Notes: generated by a model from the letters alone, not told the origin. A DNA stretch of 64,000 nt from Bos javanicus (GCF_032452875.1 NC_083880.1:58664829-58728828), one strand, 5' to 3'. Shown: positions 12,571 to 25,373, counted from the stretch's first letter. Made by a program: numbers and translations.

Positions 12571-13738
12571 CCACAGTACTAATCACAGTAGCTGCGAGAA
12601 ATGAGAAACCCTAGATGGTAGAGTTGGGGCCTATCTTTCTAGAAAGGGAGTGTTTTGCTGTAAATTAAGAAATTGGCACCAACTGATACATCAGTGCCTT
12701 CCTGACAGAATTAAGTTCCTAGACCTTCATGGCAGCAAATCAGACCCTGAGCCCAAGCAACAGCCTCAAGGTAATCACCCCCTCACCCCATCCCATTGGT
12801 CACCCTGTGCCATCAACCCGTGACACAACCCACACTCATTATAATGAAGCACAATGCCACAGAAACAACTGTAGAAACAAATACCAATGCCACCTTATGA
12901 ATATTAGCGTGTATAAGTTTGACATTTTTGCAGATAGCAACAGTGCAGAAAAACTTCCACTTGCAGAGTCAAGCTCCCATGAAAAATGTCCCAGCGATAT
13001 CTTTAGGCATTATTATCTAGAATAAGCGTCAATAGCTATTACATCCTGAACATTTGCACTGATAATTCGGGCTCAGAATCGTTCCATCAGATGAAGATGA
13101 GAATTCTGATACTGCTAAGAACACAGACGTCCTTGAAGTGTGTTCCCTTCATCAGTTCTGCTAGGTTAACTTCCACGGCTGGCCCTATTGAACTCCATTC
13201 TCAAGCAGCCAAACTCTGCCCGGCACTGTCCCCTCATTAGTAAAAGAAGCAGAAAGCTAATTGGCTTTTAAGCTGTTGATTCCCTGCATTCATCACTAAG
13301 ACACCACAACCGGTTCCTGCCGGAGTGAAGGCCCATTTGTGCCAAGGCAAAGACTCAGCGGTCTTTTGTCTGTTTATGTGACGACCACTGGTAATTGGAA
13401 AATTACCTCTAAATTCATCTTTCAAAACACAACTAAAGTCTGGGCTAACCGTTGAAGGGTGCTTAGTCTATAACTTCCTGACAGGCTACTGGAAAGAAGC
13501 CAGATGAAAGTCTCGGGAAGAAAGTGAACATATGGTGCTAAAGTAAACAGCGAGATGAAGGGTGTCGGTACACGTCCACTCCAGAGCCTAGCGCCTTCTT
13601 TCTCTGGAATGTTCCTTGACTTGGAGAGCCTGTTTGCAAGAGCTAAATGCTTGCACAGGTTGATGAGAAGACTGAGTTTCAGGAATCACAAATGCTTATG
13701 TCTGCTGTTGTCAAGGAAGGTCAAGACCATCAGCAGTT
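12571..13738. other. Unassigned intergenic DNA
   Basis: Unique-looking sequence with no gene recognised. Confidence 0.4.
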
Positions 13739-13909
13739 GGGACATGCCTGGTGGTTCAGTGGCTAAGGCCATGAAGTCCCAAAGCAAGGGGCCCCTGTTC
13801 AAACTCTGGTCAGAGAATTAGATCCCACATGCTGTAACTAAAGCTCCTGTATGCCATAACTAAGACTTGGCATAGCCAAATAAATTAATTAATTAAAATA
13901 TTTTTTAAA
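13739..13909 (+). mobile_element. CHR-type SINE
   Basis: GACATGCCTGGTGGTTCAGT, TCAGAGAATTAGATCCCACA and GCATAGCCAAATAAATTAAT, diverged copy with an AT-rich tail. Confidence 0.75.
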
Positions 13910-15236
13910 AAGACCATCAGCAGTGCCTTGCTCTGTCTACCGCAGGAACTCAAGACTTAAAAGTGTATTATATCAACTATAATTCAATTTTTTTTAAGTA
14001 ACTGATAGATTTATAAAGTTTTTTTTAAAGGACATCGACATTTGGATTCTTCAAGTTCACTCAGCGGTTGAATGTCAGGTGCTGTTCACACCTCTGAGGG
14101 ACAGAGGGGATCAAGGGAGCCCTTCCTTCCTGGAGCCACATTCTAAGCGGAAACAAACAATGATCAGGCAAACATATGAACAAGAATTCAGATGAAAGAG
14201 AAACTAACACACGGGGTGGTGATAGAAATCATGTGTTGGGGAGAGGAGCATTCTAGACTATGGCTCTACCAGGGAAAGCACACTTTTGTTGAGCAGGAGT
14301 TGCCATGTTTACATCAGAGGGAGGAGACCCCCCCTCCCCGCAAGATGGGCCTGCATTTAGTATTTATGAGGAAAGCTGAGGCCAGGGAGTCTGTGGCCAA
14401 GAAACAGTGGGGCAGAGAGGGAGGCGGTGGGATAGCCCAGAGACCTCTGGCAGGTGCTGGACAGGGTGGGCATCGCCACCTCCTTCTAGATCAAGCTTTC
14501 AAGGTCAACAAACTGAAGACTAATTTCCTCATGCTCCAGCCCAGGCCGTTTAAAACAATAAAGACTAAATGGGTCCCAGGGAGCATCTCCATGAATGGTA
14601 ACCTGATGAGAAAAATGTTTTGTCTGTAATAATGGATGTGTCTTTCATGGGAGAGAGAGAGAGATGAGCTGGGTCATGTTTATGATCTTTATGGCTGTAG
14701 GAAAATGATTCCTGCTCCTTAAGAAGTTAAGATGACCCAGCAGCTTGCCTCCTTGCCACCCAGTCATCTCATCCATCACCCTCGACAGAATGACACCTGT
14801 GTCATCTCTCTCCTGCAGTCAGAGGGGATAAGGCAGGCATTCCCATCAGCAAAGATCATGGTTACCATTGCTTGGTCAAAAGCATGAATCTAAGCACCCA
14901 AGGGTACAAAGAGACATGAGAGCAGAGATAAGGAAAGGAGAGAACTTCGTAAAATAACTTGGGTGGCATTACTCCCTGAGGCAAAGCCCACCAGTGGCTT
15001 TCTCTGGAACCCAAAGAGAGTTCGACTTCTGATCTGGGACCATCTGTGCCCCTGTAGGAGCTAGCCCTGCACTTCACCACCTCCCAGGAGCTCAGAGAGC
15101 AGGGAACGAGGGGTAGGGGCTTAGATGGGGCTATATGGCCCAGGCAGACACAGAAGAAGCAGACGTGAAGGAGTCCTGAGGGAATGCTTCAGAGTTGGAC
15201 TAGTGAAGAGACAGGCAAGTGAGAAAACCTGCAGGA

Positions 15237-15241
<5 letters not shown>
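13910..15241. other. Unassigned intergenic DNA
   Basis: No gene seen. A (GA)n-like run lies near 14652. The open frame at 14192-14629 has no recognisable domain. Confidence 0.4.

Positions 15242-15269
<28 letters not shown>
15242..15269 (+). repeat. (GT)14 microsatellite
   Basis: Uninterrupted GT dinucleotide repeat of 28 bp, likely length-polymorphic. Confidence 0.97.
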
Positions 15270-15273
<4 letters not shown>

Positions 15274-15823
15274 AATGGGGGACATTTCCAGGAGGAAATG
15301 GGGGACACCTGCACCAGCATCGATGTGGTGAACCTGTCAGCACTATACAAAGTTTAATTATCATGACTCCAGAGCTGTCATTTGACAAAAACAATGACTT
15401 TATAAGTTCATAAAGCGCTTACGAGTACTCTTGGAATGATCCATGGTGCCAACATCCAGTCCCCTCCTTTTGTGACTAAGTAGTGGGAAGTGATGGGAAA
15501 TATCCCATTTGGCTTGGGGCCAATCTGCCTCCTGCATCCTTTTGTTTGATTGACAAAGGACTTAAAACTTCTTTCAATTAGTTGCCACGGTTTGAAACTC
15601 AGAGGAGTTTACTTGTACGCTCAGGCCCTGACTTGTCTAGAAAAATAAGGCTCGAGGCATTGCCTCTCTGTGGCTGTGGCTGAGTGGGGCTGGAAGCATG
15701 GGACCCCTCAGGAGAGGACATCCCCCTGCTTCTGGCAGCCAGAGTCACCCATGGGCCTGGTCCCTAGGGGCCATGGCTTTGCTGCTTTGTCCTAGATTTT
15801 AAAACATATCCTTTATCCTTGGA

Positions 15824-16138
15824 CAACAAGGAGATCAAATCAGTCAATCCTAAAGGAAATCAACCCTGAATATTTGTCATAAGGACTGAAGCTAAAGCTC
15901 CAAACTTTGGCCACCTGATACAAAGAGCCAACTTATTGGAAAAGATCCTGATGTTGGGAAAGACTGAGGGCAGGAGAAGGGGGCAACAGAGGATGAGTTG
16001 GTTGGATGGCATCATCAACTCAATGGGACATGAGTTTGAGCAAACTCCGAGAGATAGTGAAGGCCAGGGAAGCATGGCATGCTGTAGTCCATGGGGTTGC
16101 AAAGAGTCGGACATGACTGAGCAACTGAACAACAACAA
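15824..16138 (+). mobile_element. BovB 3' end, sense
   Basis: CAAGGAGATCAAATCAGTCA through ACTTTGGCCACCTGATAC and GTTGGATGGCATCATCAAC to GAACAACAACAATCC. Confidence 0.88.
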
Positions 16139-16965
16139 TCCTTTCTCCACAATGTTACCACTCTGGGGTGCTACATGGAACAATTGCTGTCACAGGGCAT
16201 GGCATAGGTTTCCAAGGGTGTGGAGGAAATGACTCTGGTAAAACAGTCCCCAATGCTTCCACCTCCACGAGGCTCTCTTCCCATCTCCACGGACACCCTG
16301 GCACTCTGGGACCCAGCTGACAAGGCTTAGATCCCAGATGCTATCCCCACCCCTCGTCAGAAGCTGTCTACATGTGGACTTTGTGGGTGAGAGGACTTTG
16401 GAGTGTGAGCTATTTAGCACTGAAGTCAGAGTCATTCTGTCACATCAGCGTAGTTCCAGGGCTGTGTTGCAAAGACCAACATGGCCCTCAATGTCAAGAT
16501 AAGACAGGCGAGACATGGGAATGTTTGAGTTCTGTTGCACACACACAGACACACTCCCATGCAAGTCGTATGGAAAAATACAATATCCTTCCCAAGATTT
16601 CTGTCAATTTGCAAGGGGCTTAAATCCTTATGGTTACAGGGATGGGATGGGAAAGAGGGGGTGTGGCCATGGAGGGGGTCCTTCGAGGGATTCCGGGGGG
16701 TGATGGTACTTGGTATCTTGATGGTGGTGGTGCCTGCACAAATCTACATGTGTGAAAGAACTACACACACACACACACACAGAGGAGTGCAGGTAAAACG
16801 GAGAATTTAGGTAAACTCTGTGGACTGTACCCATGTCTGTTTCCTGGTTTTGATATCGCTCTGCAGGTACGTAAGATGTAACCACCACAGAGGACTTGGC
16901 AAAGGGTACATGCCCCTCCCCTTCCACCCATTGCCGTACACTCTTTCTTGGCAACTTCCTGTCAA
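16139..16965. other. Unassigned DNA with (AC)n microsatellite
   Basis: No gene seen. An uninterrupted AC run of about 19 bp sits at 16763-16781. Confidence 0.5.
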
Positions 16966-17172
16966 TCCCTCATAGCTCAGTCGGTAAAGAATCTGCCTGC
17001 AATGCAGGAGACCTGGGCTCGATTCTTGGGTTGGGAAGATCTCCTGGAGCAGGAAATGGCAACCCACTCCAGTATTCTTGCCTGGAGAATCCCATGGACA
17101 GAGGAGACTGGTTAGGCTATAGTCCGTGGGGTCACAAGAGTCGGATACGACTTAGTGACTAAACCAACCAAC
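16966..17172 (+). mobile_element. Bov-tA SINE, full length
   Basis: CCCTCATAGCTCAGTCGGTA to CGACTTAGTGACTAAACC, with the tRNA-like A and B boxes preserved. A short duplication of TGTCAAT flanks it. Confidence 0.92.
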
Positions 17173-17192
17173 TTGTCAATCTAGAATGATTT

Positions 17193-17388
17193 TCAAAGCA
17201 GAAAGTTTAAAAACAAAACCAACACTCTCATGGTGGCCTCTGTGTCCAAACCCCAGTTCTGGGTTAAATTTATGTGTGGACCGTTCCGCCAACCCACACT
17301 GCCCTGCACTGCACACCTGAAGACGTGGAAGCCAGCCCTTCCTACACATACACAAACATCCCATAGCACACACATCACCCCCAAACTG
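17193..17388 (+). repeat. Left arm of a ~195-bp inverted duplication
   Basis: The reverse complement matches 17816-18010 at all but about four positions. It runs from TCAAAGCAGAAAG to CACCCCCAAACTG. It is not a repeat family I recognise. Confidence 0.9.
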
Positions 17389-17486
17389 AGGATTCTGTGT
17401 GTGCAGCAGAGCTCACTGACAGCTGGAAGGAGAGACACACAACCTGCAGCTTAATAAGATAACCTCAGCTTACGAGATAACCTCAG

Positions 17487-17698
17487 CCTTCCCTGGTGGC
17501 TCAGATGGAAAAGAACCTGCCTGCAATGCGGAAGATCCAGGTTCGATCCCAGGGTTGGGAAGATCCCCTGGAGAAGGAAATGGCTACCCACTCCAGTATT
17601 CTTGCCTAGAGAATTCCATGGATAGAGGAGCCTGACGGGCTACGGTCCATGGGGTCACAAAGAGTCAGACACAACTGAGCGTCTAACACTTTCACTTC
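17487..17698 (+). mobile_element. Bov-tA SINE in the loop of the inverted duplication
   Basis: CTTCCCTGGTGGCTCAGATG to GAGCGTCTAACACTTTCAC, full length, flanked by imperfect copies of ACCTCAGCC. Confidence 0.92.
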
Positions 17699-17815
17699 TA
17701 GGCAATACCTCAGCCATTTCACAGCACAGTTGACCCCCTGGACAACACTTGCTGGAACTACACAGTAGGTCCCCTAACAATGGGTGTTTTCAGTAGTAAA
17801 TATGGCAAGGTTTGT

Positions 17816-18010
17816 CAGTTTGGGGGTGATGTGTGTTCTATGGGATGTTTGTGTATGTGTAGGAAGGGCTGGCTTCCACGTCTTCAGGTGTGCAGTGCAG
17901 GGCAGTGTAGGTTGGCGGAAGGTCCACACATAAATTTAACCCAGAACTGGGGTTTGGACACAGAGGCCACCATGAGAGTGTTGGTTTTGTTTTTAAACTT
18001 TCTGCTTGGA
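17816..18010 (-). repeat. Right arm of the ~195-bp inverted duplication
   Basis: Runs from CAGTTTGGGGGTGATG to AAACTTTCTGCTTGGA on the + strand. Near-identical reverse complement of 17193-17388, with a 427-bp loop. Confidence 0.9.
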
Positions 18011-19049
18011 TTGTTGGATGTGAATTCTGTTGGATCCCTGGATGTGAATGTAGGGGACCCCTGATGGGCGGGGAGAGCTGCACGTTATGAGTGCTTTCAA
18101 CTCTATGGGGGGGTCAGTGCCCCAGTCCCTGTGCTGCTCAAGTGTCCACAGTATTGTCTGGTCATCCCTCTCCCCCATTCTCTCTACTCTTTTCCCTGCT
18201 GCCCTCCTCTTTCGACATCAGACAAGGAAAGGCAAACGCAATAGAAGTGAATTCCCCAAGTCTAACGTGAGTAGTTTCCTTATCTCACCTAGGGTGTTGG
18301 CTGGGAACCTCTCCTACCCTCAGGCAATTTATCAAGGTGATTATCCACGTTAGGACAGTCCTGCTCTCCAGAGATATGAGTCAAGCTGCTTTAGACAATG
18401 GGTCTCCCCTTGGGTGGCTGCCAGAGGGGCTCCTGGCCTGCCCCAAGCAGCCTCTGGGAGACCTGGTTGATCTGCCAGCCTCCCACTGGCTCATCTGGGC
18501 TTCTAGTTTGCTTTCCAAGCCCCTTCCTTCCTTCTTTCTTTCCCCCCTTCCTTCCTTCCATCTATCCATTCACAAATATTTGGCTGAAATACAACCCTGA
18601 GGACCCCTAAACTAAAGAGAAGCCCATTGGCTCTGCATCTCAGGAGGCAAGCCCTACACACAGAGACTCTGAGTCCCTGTCAGCCACAATGCAGCCCTTG
18701 TTCCAAAGGAAAATGATCCCTTCCCCTTTCCAGAGTCATGATTCTGAATTTTAATTCTGTAGAATATATATTTTGGAACACGTCTTGATGAAAACCCAGA
18801 AGGACTTTGGGGAGAAGACAGAAACCATGAAAAGACTCTCAGCTTCCATCTGGGGATTCTGTTTCCTGTTGCTGTTTTATGGCAGGTAGCCTTTCTAAAC
18901 CCTTCAGATTGAGAAGTTAAAGAAGTATTAGACACGTGTTATGTTACAAGGTTATAGACAGCTAACCTTAAAAGGTAAATGGAACCCACTACATATTTAT
19001 TCTGAACACTTGACTCTTGAAACCAGGTAACTTTATTGCATAAAATGAT
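18011..19049. other. Unassigned DNA with a (CTTC)n-like tract
   Basis: A C/T-rich CCTT/CTTT tract lies at about 18520-18562. No gene recognised. Confidence 0.5.
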
Positions 19050-19205
19050 TGCACAACTATTCATTCAGGTCCATTCATTCAACAGACATTTGTTGAGTGC
19101 CTTGCACGTGGCAGACCTGACCCAGTACCGGGAAGAAACAAACATCAGATTAAAAAGCACACACACACAGGAGGGACCTTGGCCCTCGGGGAGCATGCAT
19201 TTTAG
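19050..19205 (-). repeat. L2-like fragment, antisense (probable)
   Basis: ATTCATTCAACAGACATTTG, TTGAGTGCCTTGCACGTGGC and GGGAGCATGCATTTTAGTG resemble the reverse complement of an old L2-type end. A short CA run sits inside. Confidence 0.5.
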
Positions 19206-19440
19206 TGATATTTGTTGTGAGTACACCATGAGCCTTCAGGTTTTAGAGGAGATGCCAGCCACTCTGGAATGCTGGGGAACGTGGAGCTGACAACAGACGG
19301 GGGTTTCAGTTTTAAACAGGGAGGTCAGAGAAGGATCAGAAGAACTGAGATCAAATTTTATGGGAGGCAAAACTTTTCCTTTGTCCTCAAAGGATCTCCA
19401 GCTGCGCCTGAGAATTAAATGATCTAAGACAGATTACCAG

Positions 19441-19646
19441 GCTTCCCAGGTGGTTCAGTGGTATAGAAACCATCTGCCAATGCAGGAGATGCAGATTCGA
19501 TCCTTGGATTGGGAAGATTCTCTGGAGAAGGAAATGGCAACCCACTCCAGTACTCTTGCCTAGAGAATCCCATGGACAGAGGATCCTGGTGGGCTACAGT
19601 CCATGGAGTTGCAGAGTCAGACACGACTTAGCAACTGAGCACTCAC
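19441..19646 (+). mobile_element. Bov-tA SINE, full length
   Basis: GCTTCCCAGGTGGTTCAGTG to AGCAACTGAGCACTCAC. Confidence 0.92.
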
Positions 19647-20465
19647 CCAAGACAGGTTAACAGGAGTAACGCAGATTGTTGCATGGACTTGGGTACCCCC
19701 AAGGGAACAAAGACCCAGTGAAGGGACCAGGTCTGGGTGTTTATCCACCAATTGAGCAAAGACAGGCAACTATGGAAAAGTAATAAAACCTGGGGAGACT
19801 AAAGGAAGATAGGAAGTATTTGAACAAGTCTGCTTGTTCAGATTTCTTTCTGCCTCCACACCCCATCTCTGTGACAAGACTGTTTCTCTCCTCCTAGTAT
19901 CAGGAAAGCAGCAGGTGGGGGTTTCATCTCCTGCTTTCAGGAAGAAAGAAAAGGGAAGGGAGTTAGGGGCTCCTGCTTGCATCTGATCTTTTCCACATGC
20001 CTTTAGCTCAAAATAATCCTTATGCCAAAGCAAGGTCTTTGGGGTGGCACATTCTGCCATCTTTCAAACTCCAAAGTCCTCGAGGGACACCCTGCTTAGG
20101 GTGCGAGGGACAATAAGGGGCTGTGTGGCAGGAGCAGGTGGGAGAGAGGTGGTCACTTGACATCTGGGGGTGGATGGGAGACACCAACTCTCATGGCATC
20201 TGGGAGGCTCTGTGTGGGGCAGGGTGGTGTTTCGAGCAGAGGTGAGATTCTAGTCACCTGGGCTGAGTGGGAGCAGGGGAGGGTCGGAGGGGTGGTCAGA
20301 GCACTGGGAACCGAGCAGGGACCCATCGGTGTGGTTACCATTGACCTTGACAAGAGCAAGAATGGAGTAGCTTCTGCGAAGACCAGGACATCCCAAGCTC
20401 TCCTCAGGACCGGGCAATGTTGGACCTTACTCATCTTAGGCTTTAGAGTAGGATTACCAGGGAGA

Positions 20466-20562
20466 ATATCAGCGAGATAGTGAAGGATAGGGAAATCTAG
20501 TGTTCTGCACTTCATGGGGTCACAAACAGTCGGACACGACTTAGCAACTGAACAACAACAAC
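20466..20562 (+). mobile_element. BovB/Bov-A terminal fragment, sense
   Basis: CAGCGAGATAGTGAAGGATA, then GTCGGACACGACTTAGCAAC and CTGAACAACAACAACC. Confidence 0.8.
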
Positions 20563-20804
20563 CATGTTGCTGAATTTAGACCTTTTTTTAACGCTGAACC
20601 TACAGGAGAAATATAAAAATGTAAAATAATACCTATCTGTTCTGTGCCAAAAGATTTAGGGATGTCATTTTGTTTTTAAGGCAGATTTAATTTTAGAACT
20701 AGCAAAAGAAATCTAAAAAGTGAAGCTTAAAAGACTTACAGGATTCCAACGACATCAACTCATTTTATTATAAATAATAATCGTTGCACAAATCAGTGAA
20801 AAAT

Positions 20805-21012
20805 ATTAATACCTGACATTTATTTTGTATTTACTATATCCCCAGCACTGTGTTCTTTTTCAGCACTTGGCATGGATTATTTCATTTATTCCCCATAATA
20901 ATAAAAGTAAGAAGGCACTATTTTTAGGCTCAAGTTAGAGATGGAAAAATAGAAGCTCAGAGAGGGTGAGTAAACAGTTGAAGGCCACACAGCAGGGAAG
21001 CAGGGTACCACT
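20805..21012 (+). repeat. MIR element
   Basis: ACCTGACATTTATTTTGTAT, AGCACTGTGTTC, AGATGGAAAAATAGAAGCTC, AGAGAGGGTGAGTAAACAG and GGCCACACAGCAGGGAAG follow MIR in order. Confidence 0.75.
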
Positions 21013-21490
21013 TTTACTGCTACTTTATGCTTCCTCTGGATGTTGAATAGCAGTGAGACACTTCCTTGGGACGTAGAGACAAATGGAACAGCCCATAAAC
21101 CCCCAGCATGTATTTCAGACTTTTGAACCTACAGAATTTTTTTCCAACAACAAAAAAGTGAACCACCTTTTCTTCTGCATTAGTTTCTTGTACTATTTTT
21201 TAAAATGATGTACAGAAAAAGATCCTTTCCATTGACCTCTTCACCTCTTCAGCAGACCAGCCCGTAAGTTAACTACCAATCATGGGCTGCACTTTCCAGA
21301 TTTTTACCCCCAAAATACGCTTGTTATCACACTCCATTTAATCAGACAATGTAATCAAGCATTAATTATTTTTTTATCTACTTATTTCCCCAATGTTTCT
21401 TCATGTAGAAGCAGGACAAAGTAGAGGTCATAATGATAAAGTTCTGGGCAATTTCAGAACACTTCCTGAACTTGTGCTTAACAGTAAAAC
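21013..21490. other. Unassigned intergenic DNA
   Basis: No gene or repeat recognised. Confidence 0.45.
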
Positions 21491-21491
21491 T

Positions 21492-21682
21492 GGGCTTCCC
21501 TGGTGGTGCGGCTGGTAAAGAATCCGCCTGCAGTGCGGGAGACCTGGGTTTGATCCCTGGGTTGGGAAGATCCCCTCGAGAATGGAACAGATACCCACTC
21601 CAGTATTCTGGCCTGAAGAATTCCATGGACTGTATAGTCCATCGGGATCGCAAAGAGTTGGATATGACTGAACAACTTTCGC
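21492..21682 (+). mobile_element. Bov-tA SINE
   Basis: GGGCTTCCCTGGTGGTGCGG to GGATATGACTGAACAAC, slightly shortened in its middle. Confidence 0.9.
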
Positions 21683-23809
21683 TTTATTCCCATGCTTGTA
21701 CCCTGCCACTTCCCTTCTCACAAACATCCCACACAATTTTAAGAATTCTCTCCCACACCTTCTCTGTCCCCAAACTCTTCCTCCGTCCACCAGCAATGCT
21801 GAATGGCTCATTATATAAAAGTACATTTGCTCTGCGTTCATACCAAAGGTCAAAGTATAAAGACCCGTATAACAACAACAGTGTTTGCCAAACAGGTTAA
21901 CTGGCATGTTTGAAAACGGACACTCCTTGGCAACCCATTGGTTGAAGCCAGAATAACAGCAATCACATCTCGGGCAAAAGAGTGAGGCTGTTTAGGTACT
22001 CTTTTGGGATGAGTTATCTTTATGACGTGCAGAGGAGCCAATCCAGTCCTTGTAAAAGTGGATTAAAAAATAATTTACTACCAGTTGCTAGTCAGGCTTC
22101 AGTGCAACAGAAGTAAATAAATACAGAAACAACCAACTCTGCAGAAGAAAACCTTGGTATCTGCTCTCCAATTCTTAATATTTAACAAAGTAAAAGTTAA
22201 CTTTCACTCTCCTTTTTCTTAGAATTGAGTTGATTATAGTAATACCTGCAGTTGAGGATCTTAGCACCAGGGCTACCTCCTAACCTATTATGTGTTAAAT
22301 TCTCTTTACCTTAGAGCAGGCCCACCATCCATTCAGGCAAATGGGCCATGGATGTTGAGTCTGGAAATTCTGGGATCAGATCTGCTTTTGAAAGATTCTT
22401 AGCGCCCCCATCTCCCCACAATGGAGCTATCTGAGTTTATTATCAACACCTACCGCAGGAGTGAACAGTTGTTGAAAACAGTAAAGAGTTCTAGGAAGGC
22501 TTCTTAAAATGAAGGGTTTCAGAGATGTCTTTCCATTGTTCAGGTGATTATCCCTGCAGGGTGATAATAGAAAACCACCCTGACATTTACTTATGTGAGA
22601 CTCAGGATATAAAAATCACACTCACCCTTCATGGACGCTGGAGAAGCCAGAAAAATGAATGGTGAAGCGTTACAGGCGCCAACATCCAGCGATTCCACAA
22701 AGAGCTGTGGAGGGTCCCCTCTGTCCCAGATACACTGGATACACAACCACTGACAAAGACCCCTTGTCGCAGATTTTCTGGCAGTTCCAACCTTTAGTCA
22801 GCATTGCATCATCAAACTCCTTTTTCACTTGGGACGCTCAAATACTTCAATGTTTACCACGTGGCTTGTAAAGATTTTGCACTCAAGTTAGAGGGGCAGG
22901 GACTCATTAAGAGGTAAGGTCCATGACATCACATTGAGCAGACGGAATAATTTCAGAAGACGATGACAGCCGGGCCTGCCTCATTTAGTGCTGTCCTGCA
23001 AGACATTCATTTAGTATTTTTTGTTGTTTCAAAATATTTTTACATTGACCACATACATATATCTCTGTGTAAATCTATTACATTTCCAAATAATATTAAT
23101 AATATATATCGTGTCTGTCCCACGCATCCATGCCTCCTGGGTCAAAAACAGACTCTAGAGGTAAAGCCTGTAGCCAAGAGAGCTAAGTAGAAGGTGCTCG
23201 GACACTTGCACCAAGCACTAACGTAGCTTCCTGCCCTTGTTCTATGTAAGCACCATACACTTGGCAGGACCCTTTTTTACTCTGAGCCACACTGGCTGAT
23301 CAAAAGCTGATACTGTGGGCGGGCAGAGGAACAATGCTGCCCTGGATGCTAAAAGGCCAGAGGCTACAGGCCCCTGAGTGTCTCCCAGGAACCCATTCAG
23401 CAAGCAGCTGTCAACCACACAGAAGTCCCCTGACATCCTGTGCAAGAGACATGGTGAGCACCTTTGTCTTCTGGAGGAGCCAAATGACCGACAACTAAAC
23501 GTGGGTACTGGAAGGACCGGAGACTGGCTCATCCCAACCCCAGGCGTGTTTAGGAGATGAAATAGCACTTGCCTTAGGAAGAGCAGGCAGACCTCCCGGG
23601 TCTTGGCAGGGCTACATTACACCCATCAGTGCCATCAAGGACACCGATGACGGCAAAGCCCAGCCAGATGCAAAGCTCTGGATATTAGAACAGACACACA
23701 GCTCAGCTTACACCCTGTGTGGCCACTTGTGATAATTAGGAGATGGGTCTGGATGGAGCAGGGATAAGGAACTGCAGAAGAAAACATCTGGGAAGAGGTA
23801 CGGAGGTAA
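21683..23809. other. Unassigned intergenic DNA
   Basis: About 2.1 kb without a recognised gene or repeat. The 108-codon frame on the minus strand at 23242-23568 has no domain or splice context. Confidence 0.4.
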
Positions 23810-23810
23810 G

Positions 23811-24037
23811 TGAAAGTGTTAGTTGCTCAGTCATGTCCGATTCTTTGCAATCCCATGAATTGTAGCCCATCAGGCTCCTCCATCCATGGAATTCTCCAGG
23901 CAAGAATACTGGAGGGGGTAGCCACTCCCTTCTCCAGGGAATCTTCTCGACCCAGGGAATCTTCCTGACCCAGAGATCAAACCTGGGTCTCCTGCATTGC
24001 AGGCAGATTCTTTACCATCTGAGCTACCGGGAAACCC
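23811..24037 (-). mobile_element. Bov-tA SINE, antisense, with small internal duplication
   Basis: TGAAAGTGTTAGTTGCTCAG to CATCTGAGCTACCGGGAAAC. CAGGGAATCTTC followed by (C)TGACCCAG is doubled near 23935-23975, lengthening it. Confidence 0.9.
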
Positions 24038-24725
24038 ACCAAGGAGGCAACTAAATCGAATCTGGGGCATTTAGACTCAACCGTTGTGGGCCCAGGAGTT
24101 AATTGCTCTTTTCATTTTCAACTAAATGCAAGTGGCCTGCCTCCTTCTCTAACTCCTGATAAACAAGGATCAAGAGTTTAACTGGTGGAAACTGCCCCCC
24201 ACACTCTGGGTGAAACAGGGTCACATCTCATTTTGCAAGTGTCCTGTGCTCCAAGAGCCTATTAGCAGAAGTTCAGCATCTTCTTCTGAAGATGCCCACC
24301 CCCCAACACACATCCCACCTCCCCTCATATTATATCATCCAAGATGGCAGGGAGGCTTAGGAAGCAGGAAGGGAAGGGTCAGTTCAGATTCCACAGAGAA
24401 CCCGGAATGGACATGACAGTCACCTGCCTCATTGAAGAAGCAAGCCCTGCCAAAATCAAGCTTCCACATTCCAGATCCTTCCAGAGGCTGCCAGCCATGC
24501 CCACTGCCTTAGGATTGAGGTTGGCCAACAGGTGGGCTCCAAATACTGTCCATCTTTGGAATCCAGCCCTGGCGCTGCCTGGGGAGCAGCCTCACCAGCC
24601 CTTCATGGCAAGGGACAGGTTCACTTCATCGTGAATCACATGTGAGGGCTCCTCCCCATGCCCTGGTCAGTGGGGCTGCCTGGACATCCTGGAAGGAAGA
24701 CAACCTTCTGGGGTGTCCCTCTTAC
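24038..24725. other. Unassigned intergenic DNA
   Basis: No repeat or gene recognised, apart from the exon-like segment that begins at 24726. Confidence 0.4.
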
Positions 24726-24810
24726 CACTGCCTTCTGAACGAAGGCCTTTCGGAGGCTCCAAAGTGACATGTCCTTCAGCGGGAGGTCTTCCAGTGAGTC
24801 CCAGAGATAT
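24726..24810 (-). other. Exon-like segment on the minus strand
   Basis: Read on the minus strand, 85 nt are bounded by CTCTTTTCAG| at the 5' side and GGCAGTG|GTAAGAGG at the 3' side, both strong splice borders. One frame is open for 28 codons, starting YLWDSLEDLPLKDM and ending RKAFVQKAV. I do not recognise the protein and found no partner exon. It could be an exon of an unannotated transcript, an upstream exon of a minus-strand gene, or chance. Confidence 0.25.
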
Positions 24811-25370
24811 CTGAAAAGAGTAAAGGAAATGCTTTACAATCTTTGCTGGAACTTCCTACGTGAGAACCAGTTTGGAAAACCACAGGTCTGTCTCCTCTGC
24901 TTTATCTCCTTTGAGTAGTTCATCCACGTCACCCTTCTCTCCTTTTCAAGGAGGCTCTCTCCTGCTTGCCCTCCACCCCTTAAAGCCCCTACTTTTCCTT
25001 CCAAGTCTATTTCTGTTTCCCCTTTCTACGTCTCTCCTTTCCTTTAAAAAATGTGCTTTTAATCAGTAGTTGAAATTTCTAAACACAAATTTGTGATATA
25101 AATACTGGCAAAACATTGTAGCTGGATGAGCATTAGAGCAATAACACAAAATTACCCAAGATGACACTAAAGAGGTTGTGATTGTTCAAGGAGAAAAACT
25201 CATTTCAATGATTTAAAAGAAGTTATTGAAACACACTCTTTTCCCAGTAACCTTCAAATATTTATCTTCTCCTCATAAAGCATATAAATTGTCATAGAAA
25301 CCCAGACATAGTGTTAAAATTAACCATCCAAGGTTTTAACCAACAAGCCTATTACAGCTGGTATGTGAAG
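24811..25370. other. Unassigned DNA, partly C/T-rich
   Basis: A pyrimidine-rich stretch spans about 24930-25050. No gene recognised. Confidence 0.45.
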
Positions 25371-25373
25371 GGA

